From assembly GCA_031551515.1 (NCBI GenBank), contig JAVBNL010000032.1:1-64000 (forward strand): DNA of 64,000 bases, written 5' to 3'. Origin of the DNA: FLUQ01 sp031551515 (GTDB lineage: Bacteria > Desulfobacterota > Desulfovibrionia > Desulfovibrionales > Desulfovibrionaceae). The notes beneath the pieces were generated by a model. The model was not told where the DNA came from. It saw only the letters and a program-made list of their open reading frames with translations, and ran no database searches. This document shows, one piece after another, positions 50,689-59,633 of the stretch. A program made the translations under genes and the position numbers. Position 1 is the stretch's first letter. Each line of letters starts with the position of its first letter.

Positions 50689-52290
50689 GTGACTGATGAT
50701 ACTACTATTACTCCCGATGCTGCCGGAGGAGAAAACCCCTCTGATGCGGCGGACCCTTTTTCTATTCAATTGATTCAGCCGGGACAGGGCGGCGGCACCT
50801 TGCTGATCGCCGTGGCTGACCCGGAAGGCATGGATGTGCAGAACGCCGAGGGCTCTGCTGCTTCTGCCGGCGATCCCGCCGAGGCCTCTGCGGATGCCCC
50901 CGCCGGTATGCGGATTGATACCCCTGACGCGGCAGCGCCCTCACCGGAAGCCGTTTTTGAATCCGCGCCGCTGTCCGGCAAAGAAGCCGACGTGGCCGGT
51001 GTGCGCCTGCGGCCTTTGGGGCCGGTCAATTTCTTTCTGACCCGGGGGCAGCCATACGCCAATGGCGACATCGTCATGGTCGACATGGAAGGCTCACTTG
51101 CCCTGGGAAAAGTGGTCAGCATAAGCAGAGTGGACCCTGCGCACCTGGTGACGGAAGAGAGCGGCAAACTTCGCCCCATCGTCCGCAAAGCCACGGAGCA
51201 GGAAATAACCGCTGCCCCCGGCAATGTGAGCCTGGCGGAAGAAGCCGTACGGTTTTGCAAAAATTGCGTGCGTGAGCGCGATCTGGATATGAAGTTGGTG
51301 GACGTGTTGATCATGCACGACCGCAGCAAGATGGTTTTTTATTTTACCGCGCCGGCGCGTATTGATTTTCGTGAACTGGTCAAGGATCTGGTGCGTAAAT
51401 ACCGTACGCGCATAGAGCTGCGCCAGATCGGCGTGCGCCACGAAACGCAGATGGCCGGGGCCGTGGGCAACTGCGGCATGGTCTGCTGCTGTCGCCGCTA
51501 TTTGCGCAAATTCGCGCCCGTGGCCATCAAAATGGCCAAAGAGCAGAACGTGTTTTTGAACCCGGTAAAAATATCGGGTATTTGCGGCCGCCTGCTTTGT
51601 TGCCTTGCATACGAGCAAGACCATTATGACGAGTTTTATCGCCGCTGCCCCAAGCTGGGCAAGAAATACCAGACGGACAAAGGCGTGATGCGCGTGCTGC
51701 GGGCGAGCCTGTTCCGCGAAAGCATCAGTGTGCTGAACGAAAATAACGAAGAAGTCGAATATCCTTTGGAAGAGTGGAAGACGCTCAACCCACACCGGCC
51801 TGACGCATCGCAGCAGCAAGCGCAGAACGCGCAGCACGGCGGCGCAAAAAAGGAGCGGGAAGAGGGCGGCCGGGGCAGGCACCACGACCGCGGCCGTGGG
51901 GGTGCGGCTCCTGCGACCGCTGCAAGCGGCGCGGCCCCTGCTGGAGCGAAGGATACAGCCCCTGCGAGTGGTGCGGCTGCCGCCAAAGATACACTCCCCG
52001 CGCATGGCGCGGCCACTTCGGGTAGTTCCGCTCCCGCGAACGGCGCTCCGGTGGCAAAGCCTCCTGCGCCTGCCGTTCCCGCCCCGGTTGAAACCGCCGC
52101 GCGGGCTGACTCCGCCGCGCCGTCCCCGTTTGCGGCTGAAGATGACGACCTTGTTTTGAGCGCGGACCAGGATGATGACGATTCCGAGTCCATTTTCGGC
52201 CTTGCTCCACGCAAAGTGCCCGCTTCCGCTGAAGGGGGCTCTCAGGGCGCTTCCCGGCAAGGGCACAGGCATAATCGTCGCAGAGGATAA
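50689..52290 (+). CDS. PSP1/RicT-like protein with long low-complexity tails
   Basis: 533 residues from a GTG start (AAAGGGCTGG upstream). A central PSP1 domain (about 105-280) contains the cysteines of RicT/YaaT: RFCKNCVR, NCGMVCCCRRYL and, near 298-305, GICGRLLCC. In Firmicutes RicT assembles with RicA and RicF into an iron-sulfur complex that helps RNase Y process mRNA. The first 100 residues are acidic and Ala-rich; the tail from 370 has an approximate Ala/Gly/Ser repeat (AKDTAPASGAA, AKDTLPAHGAA) and ends KGHRHNRRRG-like with a very basic end. The tails are probably disordered RNA- or protein-binding regions. Confidence 0.82.
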   Translation: MTDDTTITPDAAGGENPSDAADPFSIQLIQPGQGGGTLLIAVADPEGMDVQNAEGSAASAGDPAEASADAPAGMRIDTPDAAAPSPEAVFESAPLSGKEADVAGVRLRPLGPVNFFLTRGQPYANGDIVMVDMEGSLALGKVVSISRVDPAHLVTEESGKLRPIVRKATEQEITAAPGNVSLAEEAVRFCKNCVRERDLDMKLVDVLIMHDRSKMVFYFTAPARIDFRELVKDLVRKYRTRIELRQIGVRHETQMAGAVGNCGMVCCCRRYLRKFAPVAIKMAKEQNVFLNPVKISGICGRLLCCLAYEQDHYDEFYRRCPKLGKKYQTDKGVMRVLRASLFRESISVLNENNEEVEYPLEEWKTLNPHRPDASQQQAQNAQHGGAKKEREEGGRGRHHDRGRGGAAPATAASGAAPAGAKDTAPASGAAAAKDTLPAHGAATSGSSAPANGAPVAKPPAPAVPAPVETAARADSAAPSPFAAEDDDLVLSADQDDDDSESIFGLAPRKVPASAEGGSQGASRQGHRHNRRRG

Positions 52291-52363
52291 GAAGCTGTTT
52301 TACGGCTTATTGTAAAATGAGCGCATGTCACTTGAACGTTTTTCCGGCAAGAGGAGTTTTCGC

Positions 52364-54310
52364 GTGCAGTCTTTTTTTCTGACCACCCCCATTTACTATG
52401 TAAACGCCAGGCCTCACCTCGGGCACGCCTATACCACGCTTGTGGCCGACAGTATGGTGCATTTCCGGCGCATGATGGGGGAGAAGACTTTTTTTCTGAC
52501 CGGTACCGACGAACACGGCGATAAGATTGTGCAGGCCGCGGAAAAAGCAGGCTGCTCGCCGCAGGCTTTCAGCGACGAGATCAGCGGCGAGTTCCGGGCG
52601 TTATGGCAACGACTGGGCATCGTGCCCGACCGTTTTATCCGTACCACTGAGGCGGATCACAAACGGTGCGTGCAGGCATTTTTGCAAAAGGTCTATGACG
52701 CGGGCGATATTTATTTCGGCGAATACGGCGGCCATTACTGCTACGGCTGCGAGCGGTTCTACACGGAAAAAGAGCTGACCGCCGAAGGGCTCTGCCCGCA
52801 GCACCTGGCAAAGCCGGAATTCATCAGCGAGAAGAACTATTTTTTCCGGATGTCCAAATACCAGGGCTGGCTGCGGGATCATATCCTGGCCAACCCCGAC
52901 TTCATCCGGCCGGAGCGCTACAAGAACGAAGTGCTGGGCCTTTTGGATTCCGGCGCGCTGGAAGATCTGTGCATCTCGCGCCCCAAAAGCCGCCTGACCT
53001 GGGGCATTGAGCTGCCTTTTGACAGCAACTATGTCTGCTATGTCTGGTTTGACGCGCTGCTCAATTATATCAGTGCCCTGGACTGGCCGGAAGGCGGCAA
53101 GTTCAAGGCCTTCTGGCCCGGCGCGCAGCATCTGGTGGCCAAAGATATTCTCAAGCCCCATGCCGTTTTTTGGCCCACCATGCTCAAATCCGCCGGGGTG
53201 GAGCCTTTCAAGCATTTGAACGTGCACGGGTATTGGTTGATGCGCGACGCGAAAATGTCCAAATCGCTGGGCAACGTGGCAGACCCGCTGCAACTGGCCG
53301 AGCGCTACGGCCTGGATGCTTTCCGCTATTTCCTGCTGCGCGAGATGCACTTCGGCAGTGATGCCGATTTTTCGGAAGAGGCCCTTGTGGCCCGCTTGAA
53401 CGCGGACTTGGCGAACGATTTAGGTAACCTGTTCTCGCGTGTTCTGGGCATGACGGCGAAATATTTCGAAAGCCGGGTGCCGCCGCGCGGAACGCCCGGC
53501 GATGCGGAAAAAGCGGTGGCGGAACTGGCGGCCAACGCGTTCGCCAATTACCAGACCCTGTTCGCCAACGTGCGGTTTTCCAACGCGCTGGAGTCGCTGT
53601 GGGAACTGGTGCGCGCCCTGAACAAGTATGTGGATTCGACAGCCCCCTGGGCGCTTGCCAGAGAAGGCAAGACGGAAGAGCTGCAAACGGTCATGTACAC
53701 CTTGCTGGAGTATCTGCGTAAAATTGCCCTGCACCTTGCGCCGGTCATGCCGCTGACGGCGAAGCAGATGCTGGAACAGCTGGGACAGACAGCCTCGCTT
53801 GAAAACGTGCGCCTGCCCGACGAACTGGGCGTATTCGGACTGCTGGAGCCGGGCACGAAAGTGGCCGTTTCTTCCAACCTTTTCCCGCGAGTGGAAAAAG
53901 AAAAGAACCCGCCCCAGCCCAAAACCGCGGAGCCGAAGCTTGCCTGCGCGGCCCCGGCCGCCGCTGCCGAGGCGGAAGCCAAGCCGCTGATCGAATACGC
54001 GGATTTTCAAAAGCTGGATATCCGGGTGGGCACGGTAGTTGCGGCGGAAAAGCACCCCAACGCTGACAAACTGTTGCGTCTTAAGATTGATCTTGGCGAA
54101 AAGGCGCCGCGCCAGATCGTCAGCGGCATCGCCGCCTATTTCGACCCGGCAAAGCTGGTGGGAACCCAGGTGACAGTGGTGGCGAACCTCGCGCCGCGCA
54201 TGCTGCGCGGGCTGGAGTCGCGGGGTATGATTCTGACCGCCCACGCCGATTCCGGCCTGGAGCTGATGCTGCCCGGCGCGGCTGTGCCGCCCGGCAGCAC
54301 GGTGTCGTGA
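52364..54310 (+). CDS. metG: Methionyl-tRNA synthetase
   Basis: 648 residues. HIGH-type motif RPHLGHAYT at residues 16-24, TGTDEHGDKI, one zinc knuckle set near residue 128 (CYGCERFYTEKE then LCPQH), and KMSKSLGN are present. The C-terminal domain (about 555-648; DFQKLDIRVGTVVAAEKHP) is the tRNA-binding Trbp111-type domain that makes the enzyme a dimer. The start is GTG at 52364 with GAGGAG nine bases upstream; an upstream ATG would add 13 residues. It directly follows the RicT-like gene. Confidence 0.93.
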   Translation: MQSFFLTTPIYYVNARPHLGHAYTTLVADSMVHFRRMMGEKTFFLTGTDEHGDKIVQAAEKAGCSPQAFSDEISGEFRALWQRLGIVPDRFIRTTEADHKRCVQAFLQKVYDAGDIYFGEYGGHYCYGCERFYTEKELTAEGLCPQHLAKPEFISEKNYFFRMSKYQGWLRDHILANPDFIRPERYKNEVLGLLDSGALEDLCISRPKSRLTWGIELPFDSNYVCYVWFDALLNYISALDWPEGGKFKAFWPGAQHLVAKDILKPHAVFWPTMLKSAGVEPFKHLNVHGYWLMRDAKMSKSLGNVADPLQLAERYGLDAFRYFLLREMHFGSDADFSEEALVARLNADLANDLGNLFSRVLGMTAKYFESRVPPRGTPGDAEKAVAELAANAFANYQTLFANVRFSNALESLWELVRALNKYVDSTAPWALAREGKTEELQTVMYTLLEYLRKIALHLAPVMPLTAKQMLEQLGQTASLENVRLPDELGVFGLLEPGTKVAVSSNLFPRVEKEKNPPQPKTAEPKLACAAPAAAAEAEAKPLIEYADFQKLDIRVGTVVAAEKHPNADKLLRLKIDLGEKAPRQIVSGIAAYFDPAKLVGTQVTVVANLAPRMLRGLESRGMILTAHADSGLELMLPGAAVPPGSTVS

Positions 54311-54338
54311 GCCATCTGCGCTGGTTTAAAAGACTAAC

Positions 54339-54370
54339 AAAAGCCCCTTCCGCTGCCGGAAGGGGCTTTT
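54339..54370. terminator. Bidirectional terminator between metG and tpx
   Basis: 14-bp perfect stem (54339-54352 with 54357-54370) including A and T runs at both ends, with a CTGC tetraloop. It serves the convergent genes metG and tpx. Confidence 0.9.
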
Positions 54371-54389
54371 GTGGTCAATGCGCGTAAAT

Positions 54390-54902
54390 TTACAGCGTCG
54401 CTTTTGCCGCGGCCAGGGCGGCGTCGAAGTTAACGGCCGTGGTCACTTCCGGCACAATTTCGGAATATGTGACCTTGCCGCTTTTGTCGATGACGAAAAT
54501 GGAGCGGGTCAGCAGGCGCAGTTCTTTGATAACCACGCCATAGGCTGTGCCGAACGAAAGGTCTTTGTGGTCCGACAGGGTTTCCAAGGCGGTGGAACTT
54601 GTGGCCCCGCACCATCTGGCCTGGGCAAAGGGCAAATCGCAGGAAATGGTCAAGATTTGCACGCTGTCGCCAAGGGCGGCGGCTTCCGCATTGAATCGTT
54701 TGGTTTGCAGGTCGCAGAGCCCGGTATCCAAGGAAGGCACGACGGAGATGATGACTGTTTTGCCCTTGTAATCGGCCAGGTTTTTGGGGCTCAGGTTATT
54801 GGCCAGCGCGGTGAAATCCGGGGCCTTGTCGCCTTTCTGCACCGGGGTGCCGACCAGGGTGAAGGGGTTGCCTTTAAATGTAATGATACCCTTGCGTTCC
54901 AT
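54390..54902 (-). CDS. tpx: Thiol peroxidase (atypical 2-Cys peroxiredoxin)
   Basis: 170 residues. Peroxidatic Cys63 lies in SLDTGLCDLQT (usual motif TPVC, here TGLC) and resolving Cys98 in DLPFAQARWC; the spacing matches Tpx. An additional Cys88 is unusual. The enzyme reduces lipid and alkyl hydroperoxides with thioredoxin. AAGGAG precedes the ATG. It is convergent with metG. Confidence 0.94.
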   Translation of the reverse strand: MERKGIITFKGNPFTLVGTPVQKGDKAPDFTALANNLSPKNLADYKGKTVIISVVPSLDTGLCDLQTKRFNAEAAALGDSVQILTISCDLPFAQARWCGATSSTALETLSDHKDLSFGTAYGVVIKELRLLTRSIFVIDKSGKVTYSEIVPEVTTAVNFDAALAAAKATL

Positions 54903-54914
54903 TAGGTTCTCCTT

Positions 54915-55685
54915 TTATCGTTCCGGAAACCATTTGATAAACAGCGCTTCCGCAATTTTGTCCCGCTGTACCGCGGCAATGCCGTCGTTGATCATGCGCA
55001 GCAGCTGTTCGTTTCCTTTGCGGACGGCAAACGCATAGTACTCTTTTCTGTCACTAATGGGGAAGGGGGCTATTTTAATTTTTTTTACATAAGCGGGAAG
55101 CATGCGGGTATAATAATAGGCCACGGGCATATCGCAGACAACACCGTCAATTTTGCCGGCTGCAAGTTCCATCATGGCATCAGACAAATCGTCAAACAGC
55201 TTGGCGGTGGTGTTGGGGTGCTCGTTGGCCGCGCTTTGGCCCGTCGTTCCAATTTGCGCCCCAAAGACGGGACGCTCCAGGGCGGCCAGGCTGGCAGCGG
55301 CATTGTCGGCCCTGAGCACCAGCACTTGCTTCGTTTCAAAATACGGGGTGGAAAAATCCATGCTTTTCGAGCGTTCGTCGGTGATGGCCACGGAAGAGGC
55401 GACGATATCATATTTCCCTTCGGCCAGGCGGGAAAAGATTCCGTCCCAGGGACCGTTGATATGCTTTATCTGAAAGCCAGCCGCTTTGCTCACCGCGGCA
55501 ATATAGTCGATGGAATAGCCGATAAGGGCTCCTTTCTCATCCACAAATTCCAACGGCGGCCATGTGGCGTCGTGAGCCACGATGTATATGTTTTCAGCGG
55601 CCGCCGCCGGGCGCGCCGCCAACAGCATCAGCAGCAGCAGGAACGCATGCAAGACATGCCGAAACATGAAGTGAATCCGCCGCAT
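54915..55685 (-). CDS. Polar amino acid ABC transporter substrate-binding protein (family 3)
   Basis: 256 residues. A signal peptide with a long Leu-rich core (about residues 9-24) ends near ARPAAA. WPPLEFVDEKGALIGYSIDY and MDFSTPYFETKQVLVL are the standard family 3 fold markers, and AQIGTTGQSAANE covers the second ligand loop. It binds an amino acid or related compound in the periplasm. No permease or ATPase gene flanks it, so its partner is encoded elsewhere. The start ATG at 55685 has GAGGGGG upstream. It lies 12 bases behind tpx on the same strand. Confidence 0.86.
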   Translation of the reverse strand: MRRIHFMFRHVLHAFLLLLMLLAARPAAAAENIYIVAHDATWPPLEFVDEKGALIGYSIDYIAAVSKAAGFQIKHINGPWDGIFSRLAEGKYDIVASSVAITDERSKSMDFSTPYFETKQVLVLRADNAAASLAALERPVFGAQIGTTGQSAANEHPNTTAKLFDDLSDAMMELAAGKIDGVVCDMPVAYYYTRMLPAYVKKIKIAPFPISDRKEYYAFAVRKGNEQLLRMINDGIAAVQRDKIAEALFIKWFPER

Positions 55686-55839
55686 TGTACCCCCTCTTGT
55701 GACATAGCGACTTTTCACCGGAACCGTACATGCTTATGCGCCTGTCCGCAAGCGAAGCGGCACGACGCCCGAAGAGCCGGAAAGCGCTTGCCGTGCGACG
55801 AAAAGTGTGTGACTGCTGGCCGGACGGTGGGTGAAACGC

Positions 55840-56772
55840 ATGCGCAAACAAGACATTACTTTTCTTGCGGTCAACTTTATAGCCATGTTCGCGGGCGTTA
55901 TGATGCCCTTTTTGGCGCAGCCCTTGCTGTGGGTTCCGCGCGCGGCGCTGCTGACGCTTTTTCTGGTCAGTTTTTTAGCCATCGATTGCGGCGAGGCCTG
56001 GAACAACGTGAAGGCTTTTCCCGGTGCCGCGCTGCTTTTGACCGTGATCAAGCTCTTGGTGATGCCCGTTGTCTGCTGGTTCGTATTTTTGTTGGTTCTG
56101 CCGGAATTCGCTTTGGGTGCGGCGCTCATGGGGGGCGCTTCTTCCGCTGTGGCCGGGCCTTTTCTGGCACTGATGATGCAGGCTGATTTCGTGCTGGTGC
56201 TTGTGGGGCTTGTCATCAGCAGCCTGTTGTTGCCTCTGACCCTGCCTTTTCTTCTCTCGCTGCTTCCCGGTGCTGTGGGGGCAGCGGCCTTTCCCGTGTG
56301 GGACATGACGCTCAGCCTTGCGATGACCATAACCATCCCCTTTTGCGTGGCGCAATGCGCCCGCCGGGCGGCTCCGGCCCTTACGGCAACCGTGCTGCGG
56401 CAAAGAATGCCCATTTTTTTGGCCTGCATGGGCTTTTCCACTATCGCGATTTTTTCACGGTATTCATCCGTGTTGTTGGAATCGCCAGAGTATATGCTGA
56501 AGGCCGTCGGCGTCGCCTGTCTCTTGTGCCTGGTCATTTTTTGCATATCTTCGGCCCTGACCTGGTGGATGCCGCCGGACAAGCAGATGGCGGTCGTCAT
56601 CAGTTGCGTGAGCATGAACAATATTCTCATGCTCATACTGAGCCTGGAGTTTTTTTCCGTATCCGAGGTGCTGTTGGCGGCGCTCTATGCCGTGCCGTTT
56701 TTCGGCGCGATCTTCCCCTACAGGCTGCTTCACCGCATTCGCGGCGGCGGGGAGGCCGGCGGCAAGGCGTAG
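55840..56772 (+). CDS. BASS/SBF-like membrane transporter
   Basis: 310 residues with about ten membrane segments in two halves. The first conserved block GGASSAVAGPFLALMMQADF near residue 110 and the unwound NNILML region near residue 265 resemble the two crossover helices of bile acid:sodium symporters. The substrate is not clear (pantoate, organic anions, arsenite and bile salts are known in the superfamily). ATG at 55840 with GGTGG about nine bases upstream; GTG three codons earlier also possible. Divergent from the binding protein gene. Confidence 0.65.
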   Translation: MRKQDITFLAVNFIAMFAGVMMPFLAQPLLWVPRAALLTLFLVSFLAIDCGEAWNNVKAFPGAALLLTVIKLLVMPVVCWFVFLLVLPEFALGAALMGGASSAVAGPFLALMMQADFVLVLVGLVISSLLLPLTLPFLLSLLPGAVGAAAFPVWDMTLSLAMTITIPFCVAQCARRAAPALTATVLRQRMPIFLACMGFSTIAIFSRYSSVLLESPEYMLKAVGVACLLCLVIFCISSALTWWMPPDKQMAVVISCVSMNNILMLILSLEFFSVSEVLLAALYAVPFFGAIFPYRLLHRIRGGGEAGGKA

Positions 56773-56836
56773 TGGAATATTTTTTGCTTTTTCATTTTGG
56801 GGAGGAAATTTCTTCTCAAGACTGAAGGAGCAAACC

Positions 56837-57298
56837 ATGCGCATTGACGATTTTCTCGTAACGACGAGCCAGATCGAGCTTGAAGAAGAAAGGCGCAGGG
56901 AACAGGAAGAAAACACCAAGAGCTCGCCCCCTGCCTCATGGAAAGCCGACAAAGTCAGTATCTCGGATCAGGCCCGCGAAATGCAGCAAGCCGCTGCCGC
57001 CGCGGACGTTGAAAAAAACGAAGCCGACGACAAGGCCGCGGCGCAGGAAGCCTGGGGCAAGCTGCACGAGGCCGTGGACAGGGCGCAGGGCAACGCTTCC
57101 GGCTCTTCTTCCGAGGATCAGATAGAAGCGCTGGAAAGAAAGATAGAAGAGCTGCAATCCCGCATGGCGCAGATCGCGGGCAGCAATTCCATGCCTGAAG
57201 ACACCAAAGAGAGCATGGTTTCCAGCCTCAACGCCCAAATATCACAGTTGGTTAGTCAGCTTGCGGAACTCAAGACTGAGGCGCTGAAGGCGGCGTAG
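56837..57298 (+). CDS. Coiled-coil FlxA-like protein
   Basis: 153 residues, soluble, rich in Glu, Gln, Ala and Lys. Residues 10-80 form a charged helix, followed by a Ser-rich linker, then a strong coiled coil near 95-150 (QIEALERKIEELQSRMAQI ... LNAQISQLVSQLAELK). It resembles FlxA-like or other flagellum-linked small proteins, but there is no fixed motif. ATG at 56837 with AAGGAG; upstream in-frame codons are rejected. No flagellar gene is adjacent. Confidence 0.65.
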   Translation: MRIDDFLVTTSQIELEEERRREQEENTKSSPPASWKADKVSISDQAREMQQAAAAADVEKNEADDKAAAQEAWGKLHEAVDRAQGNASGSSSEDQIEALERKIEELQSRMAQIAGSNSMPEDTKESMVSSLNAQISQLVSQLAELKTEALKAA

Positions 57299-57336
57299 AT
57301 CGCCTGCTATGCATGCAGGATTGAAGCGGCGCTATC

Positions 57337-58254
57337 CTAGCGGAACCGCACGGAATTTTTGCCCGCGTGTTTGGCGTCGTACAACGCCATATCCGCGCGC
57401 TTGATAAGCTTGTCGGCATCTTCGCCCGGCGCGCACACGGCGTAGCCTATGCTGACGGTGACGGAGGGCAGCCCCGTGAACACGTGCCCGGCGATGTTCC
57501 TGGCCAGTTTGCCTGCCAGTATTTCCGCTTGCGCTTGCGAGGTATACGGTGCAAGAACGATAAACTCTTCGCCCCCGTAACGGCCCGCCACATCCACTTC
57601 GCGCAGCGATGAGTGCAGAATCTTGCCGAGATCGCGCAACACGGTGTCGCCGGCCTGGTGCCCATAGGTATCGTTGACCTGTTTGAAATCGTCGATATCC
57701 AGCATGAGCAAAGACAGGTCAAAGCCCTGCGCCGCCTGCTCGGTCAGTTGAACCGCAAGAATATCCAGGAATGTCGCCCTGTTATACAGTGAAGTCAGCG
57801 AGTCCATTGAAGATTTTTGCTGATAAAATTGTAGCGTACCGCGCAGCTTTCGTTGCTCCAGCAGGTTTTCCCGCGCTTTTTGCAAAATGCTGGTCCGGTC
57901 CATGTAGTCGTCGGCCAGACAGCGGATAAGCAGAACCTGCGCGTCGTCCACGAACAATGCCGTGGAAATCAGGGCGTAATTCGTATCGTTGAGGCTTCCT
58001 TCCTGCCATATGCCGGAACTGATGCGGCCTGAAGTTTGGCTGGTGAAAAAATCCTCGGCTTCCTGCAGAAAGTACTCCATCATGGGAGAATGCTCCCAGG
58101 GTGCGGCGCTGGGCTCTTTCGGGTCGGAAGAAGGGAACAGGCTGGAATAAAAGGCAGGGGGTTCGCCATAAAAACTATATGAGAGCGGGGCGTTGCGCAG
58201 CAAAATCGCGACATCCAGTTCGCACAGGAGCGCTGTGGCGAGGTTTTGCCGCAT
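57337..58254 (-). CDS. Diguanylate cyclase (GGDEF domain)
   Basis: 305 residues. The first 145 form an unrecognised sensory region, possibly a distant PAS-like fold, ending in a coiled coil (LLEQRKLRGTLQFYQQ). The GGDEF domain follows (about 150-305): DSLTSLYNR, MLDIDDFKQVND and the active motif GGEEF at 227-231, with the RxxD inhibitory site at 218-221. Both catalytic and product-inhibition sites are intact, so it should make cyclic di-GMP. The gene begins five bases after the GTPase gene and is co-transcribed with it. Confidence 0.92.
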   Translation of the reverse strand: MRQNLATALLCELDVAILLRNAPLSYSFYGEPPAFYSSLFPSSDPKEPSAAPWEHSPMMEYFLQEAEDFFTSQTSGRISSGIWQEGSLNDTNYALISTALFVDDAQVLLIRCLADDYMDRTSILQKARENLLEQRKLRGTLQFYQQKSSMDSLTSLYNRATFLDILAVQLTEQAAQGFDLSLLMLDIDDFKQVNDTYGHQAGDTVLRDLGKILHSSLREVDVAGRYGGEEFIVLAPYTSQAQAEILAGKLARNIAGHVFTGLPSVTVSIGYAVCAPGEDADKLIKRADMALYDAKHAGKNSVRFR

Positions 58255-58259
58255 GTCCC

Positions 58260-58757
58260 TTACCTCTGGGTCATTGCGCGGCTCAAAGTTTCAAACGCTT
58301 CGGAGACGCTTTGGCTGGTTTTGGCGCTGGTCAGCAGCACAGGCACGTTTTGCGCTCGAAGGGTCGCTATTCTTGCCTCATCCACTTCCCAGGCATCTCG
58401 GATGTCCGCTTTGTTGAGCAGAAGTAAAAAGGGGATTTCGCCGACCTGCCGCAGGACCCTGTCTTTGAGCTGCAACGCAATATCCAGAGTTTCCGCCCGG
58501 GTGCCGTCGGCGACGATAAGCACGCCCATGGCGCCGCGCAGATAGGGCATGTTGATGTCCACGAAGTCGTCTTTCCCTTCCATGTCCCAGATAATCAGTT
58601 CCACATCCCGTTCGCCCTGCGAGATGCGTTTTTTGCTGATTTTTACCCCCACGGTGGAAAGGTAGCGGTCAGAAAAAATGGTGTGAACGTATTGCTGGAC
58701 CAGCGACGTCTTCCCGACGGAAAACGCCCCGATCATACAGACTTTTTTAACAAGCAT
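58260..58757 (-). CDS. Ras/Rab-like small GTPase
   Basis: 165 residues, a minimal GTPase fold. P-loop GAFSVGKTS (residues 10-18), WDMEGKD at 57-63 as switch II, NKAD at 115-118 and TSAK around 143-146 give all guanine-binding motifs. The usual Gln after DxxG is replaced: here the motif is Asp58-Met-Glu-Gly61-Lys, so hydrolysis may need an outside residue or a partner. No lipid anchor motif. It is similar in layout to MglA- and Rab-like GTPases of bacteria used in polarity or signalling. AGGGAA precedes the ATG; the GGDEF gene follows after five bases. Confidence 0.88.
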   Translation of the reverse strand: MLVKKVCMIGAFSVGKTSLVQQYVHTIFSDRYLSTVGVKISKKRISQGERDVELIIWDMEGKDDFVDINMPYLRGAMGVLIVADGTRAETLDIALQLKDRVLRQVGEIPFLLLLNKADIRDAWEVDEARIATLRAQNVPVLLTSAKTSQSVSEAFETLSRAMTQR

Positions 58758-58866
58758 ATTCCCTATAGGCCTTTGCGCTATTGCGACTGAATTACTACAC
58801 TATACCAGGTATCCTAAATTTTGCCGCAAGGCAATTGCGGAAGCGGAACCTTCACGAAGCGCAGGT

Positions 58867-59109
58867 TCAGTCAGCCGCGCCCGGCGCAAAGCTGGCGGCG
58901 ATGACGGCCGCATCTTCCGGCCGGGAGAAAAGGTTCAAATCGGCGTCGCCGCCGCTGCAGACAAAACGCCCCTCAGACAGAACAACATACCCGGCCGAAA
59001 AAATGCGGGTATAGGGCAGCTGTTCGCGCATGTCCGTGTGCGTCACCCGGTCGGGAAATACAAATGGTACGGGTTGGCCTGCGAAATCTTCAGCGATAAG
59101 ATATTTCAT
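58867..59109 (-). CDS. Small conserved-looking hypothetical protein
   Basis: 80 residues, not recognised. Sequence starts MKYLIAEDFAGQPVPFVFPD and seems to alternate beta strands and turns. The final 20 residues hold AAVIAASFAPGAAD. GGAGAG lies before the ATG. It lies 17 bases after the CheX-like gene and 109 bases before the GTPase gene, so it belongs to the same minus-strand signalling group. No domain or membrane segment is visible. Confidence 0.65.
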   Translation of the reverse strand: MKYLIAEDFAGQPVPFVFPDRVTHTDMREQLPYTRIFSAGYVVLSEGRFVCSGGDADLNLFSRPEDAAVIAASFAPGAAD

Positions 59110-59126
59110 GGCGTCTCTCCGCCCGG

Positions 59127-59591
59127 TTATTCAAGGCAGAATTCAACGGTAAACGGCCCGGCCTCTGTGCTGAACGGAATAACGATGACAGTACCGTTGG
59201 TCATATGGCGAATACGGTGGTTGTCGCCCGTGATCACCGACGGGGTCGCGCCCTGCAAAACCAGGCCTTTTTCAGCAATGCCGGCTCGCGCCTGTCCTGA
59301 AACCATGTTGGCTATCTCGCCCACCACATCCTGCGCATCCTGCGCGAGGTCTTCCACAGCGTCGCCGAGCATGTTCCGCGCCAGGGTCGTGGCGCATTCT
59401 TTGGTAAACGACATGGCGATGGTGCCTTTTTTGGGGCCGGTTACGCCTATGACAGCCGAAATATCACCCGCGGCGGTGTGGTCTTTTTTGGCGTACGGGT
59501 TGCCCGGCACGGCCTTGACGCCGGCCATGGTCACCAGAATACCGGTTGTCGCCTTGATAAAATACTTCGCAATTTCAGGATCACGCAACAT
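59127..59591 (-). CDS. cheX: CheX-like chemotaxis phosphatase domain protein
   Basis: 154 residues. The CheX/CheC/FliY motif E-x2-N is present at Glu92 and Asn95 in DVVGEIANMVSGQAR. The flanking TGPKKGTIAMSFTK strand and the C-terminal IPFSTEAGPFTVEF edge strand also match CheX. CheX removes phosphate from CheY or other receiver proteins. It lies 42 bases behind cydB, away from other chemotaxis genes, so it may act on a two-component or cyclic di-GMP pathway instead (inference). Confidence 0.85.
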   Translation of the reverse strand: MLRDPEIAKYFIKATTGILVTMAGVKAVPGNPYAKKDHTAAGDISAVIGVTGPKKGTIAMSFTKECATTLARNMLGDAVEDLAQDAQDVVGEIANMVSGQARAGIAEKGLVLQGATPSVITGDNHRIRHMTNGTVIVIPFSTEAGPFTVEFCLE

Positions 59592-59633
59592 AGCAGCCTT
59601 CGATGAGTATGGATGTAAATCTATATTGCGGGA

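Noticed and set aside
51890..52060. Tandem-like Ala/Gly/Pro codon repeats as a DNA repeat array
   Set aside because: They lie in frame within the RicT-like gene and encode an imperfect protein repeat; the DNA units are not identical.
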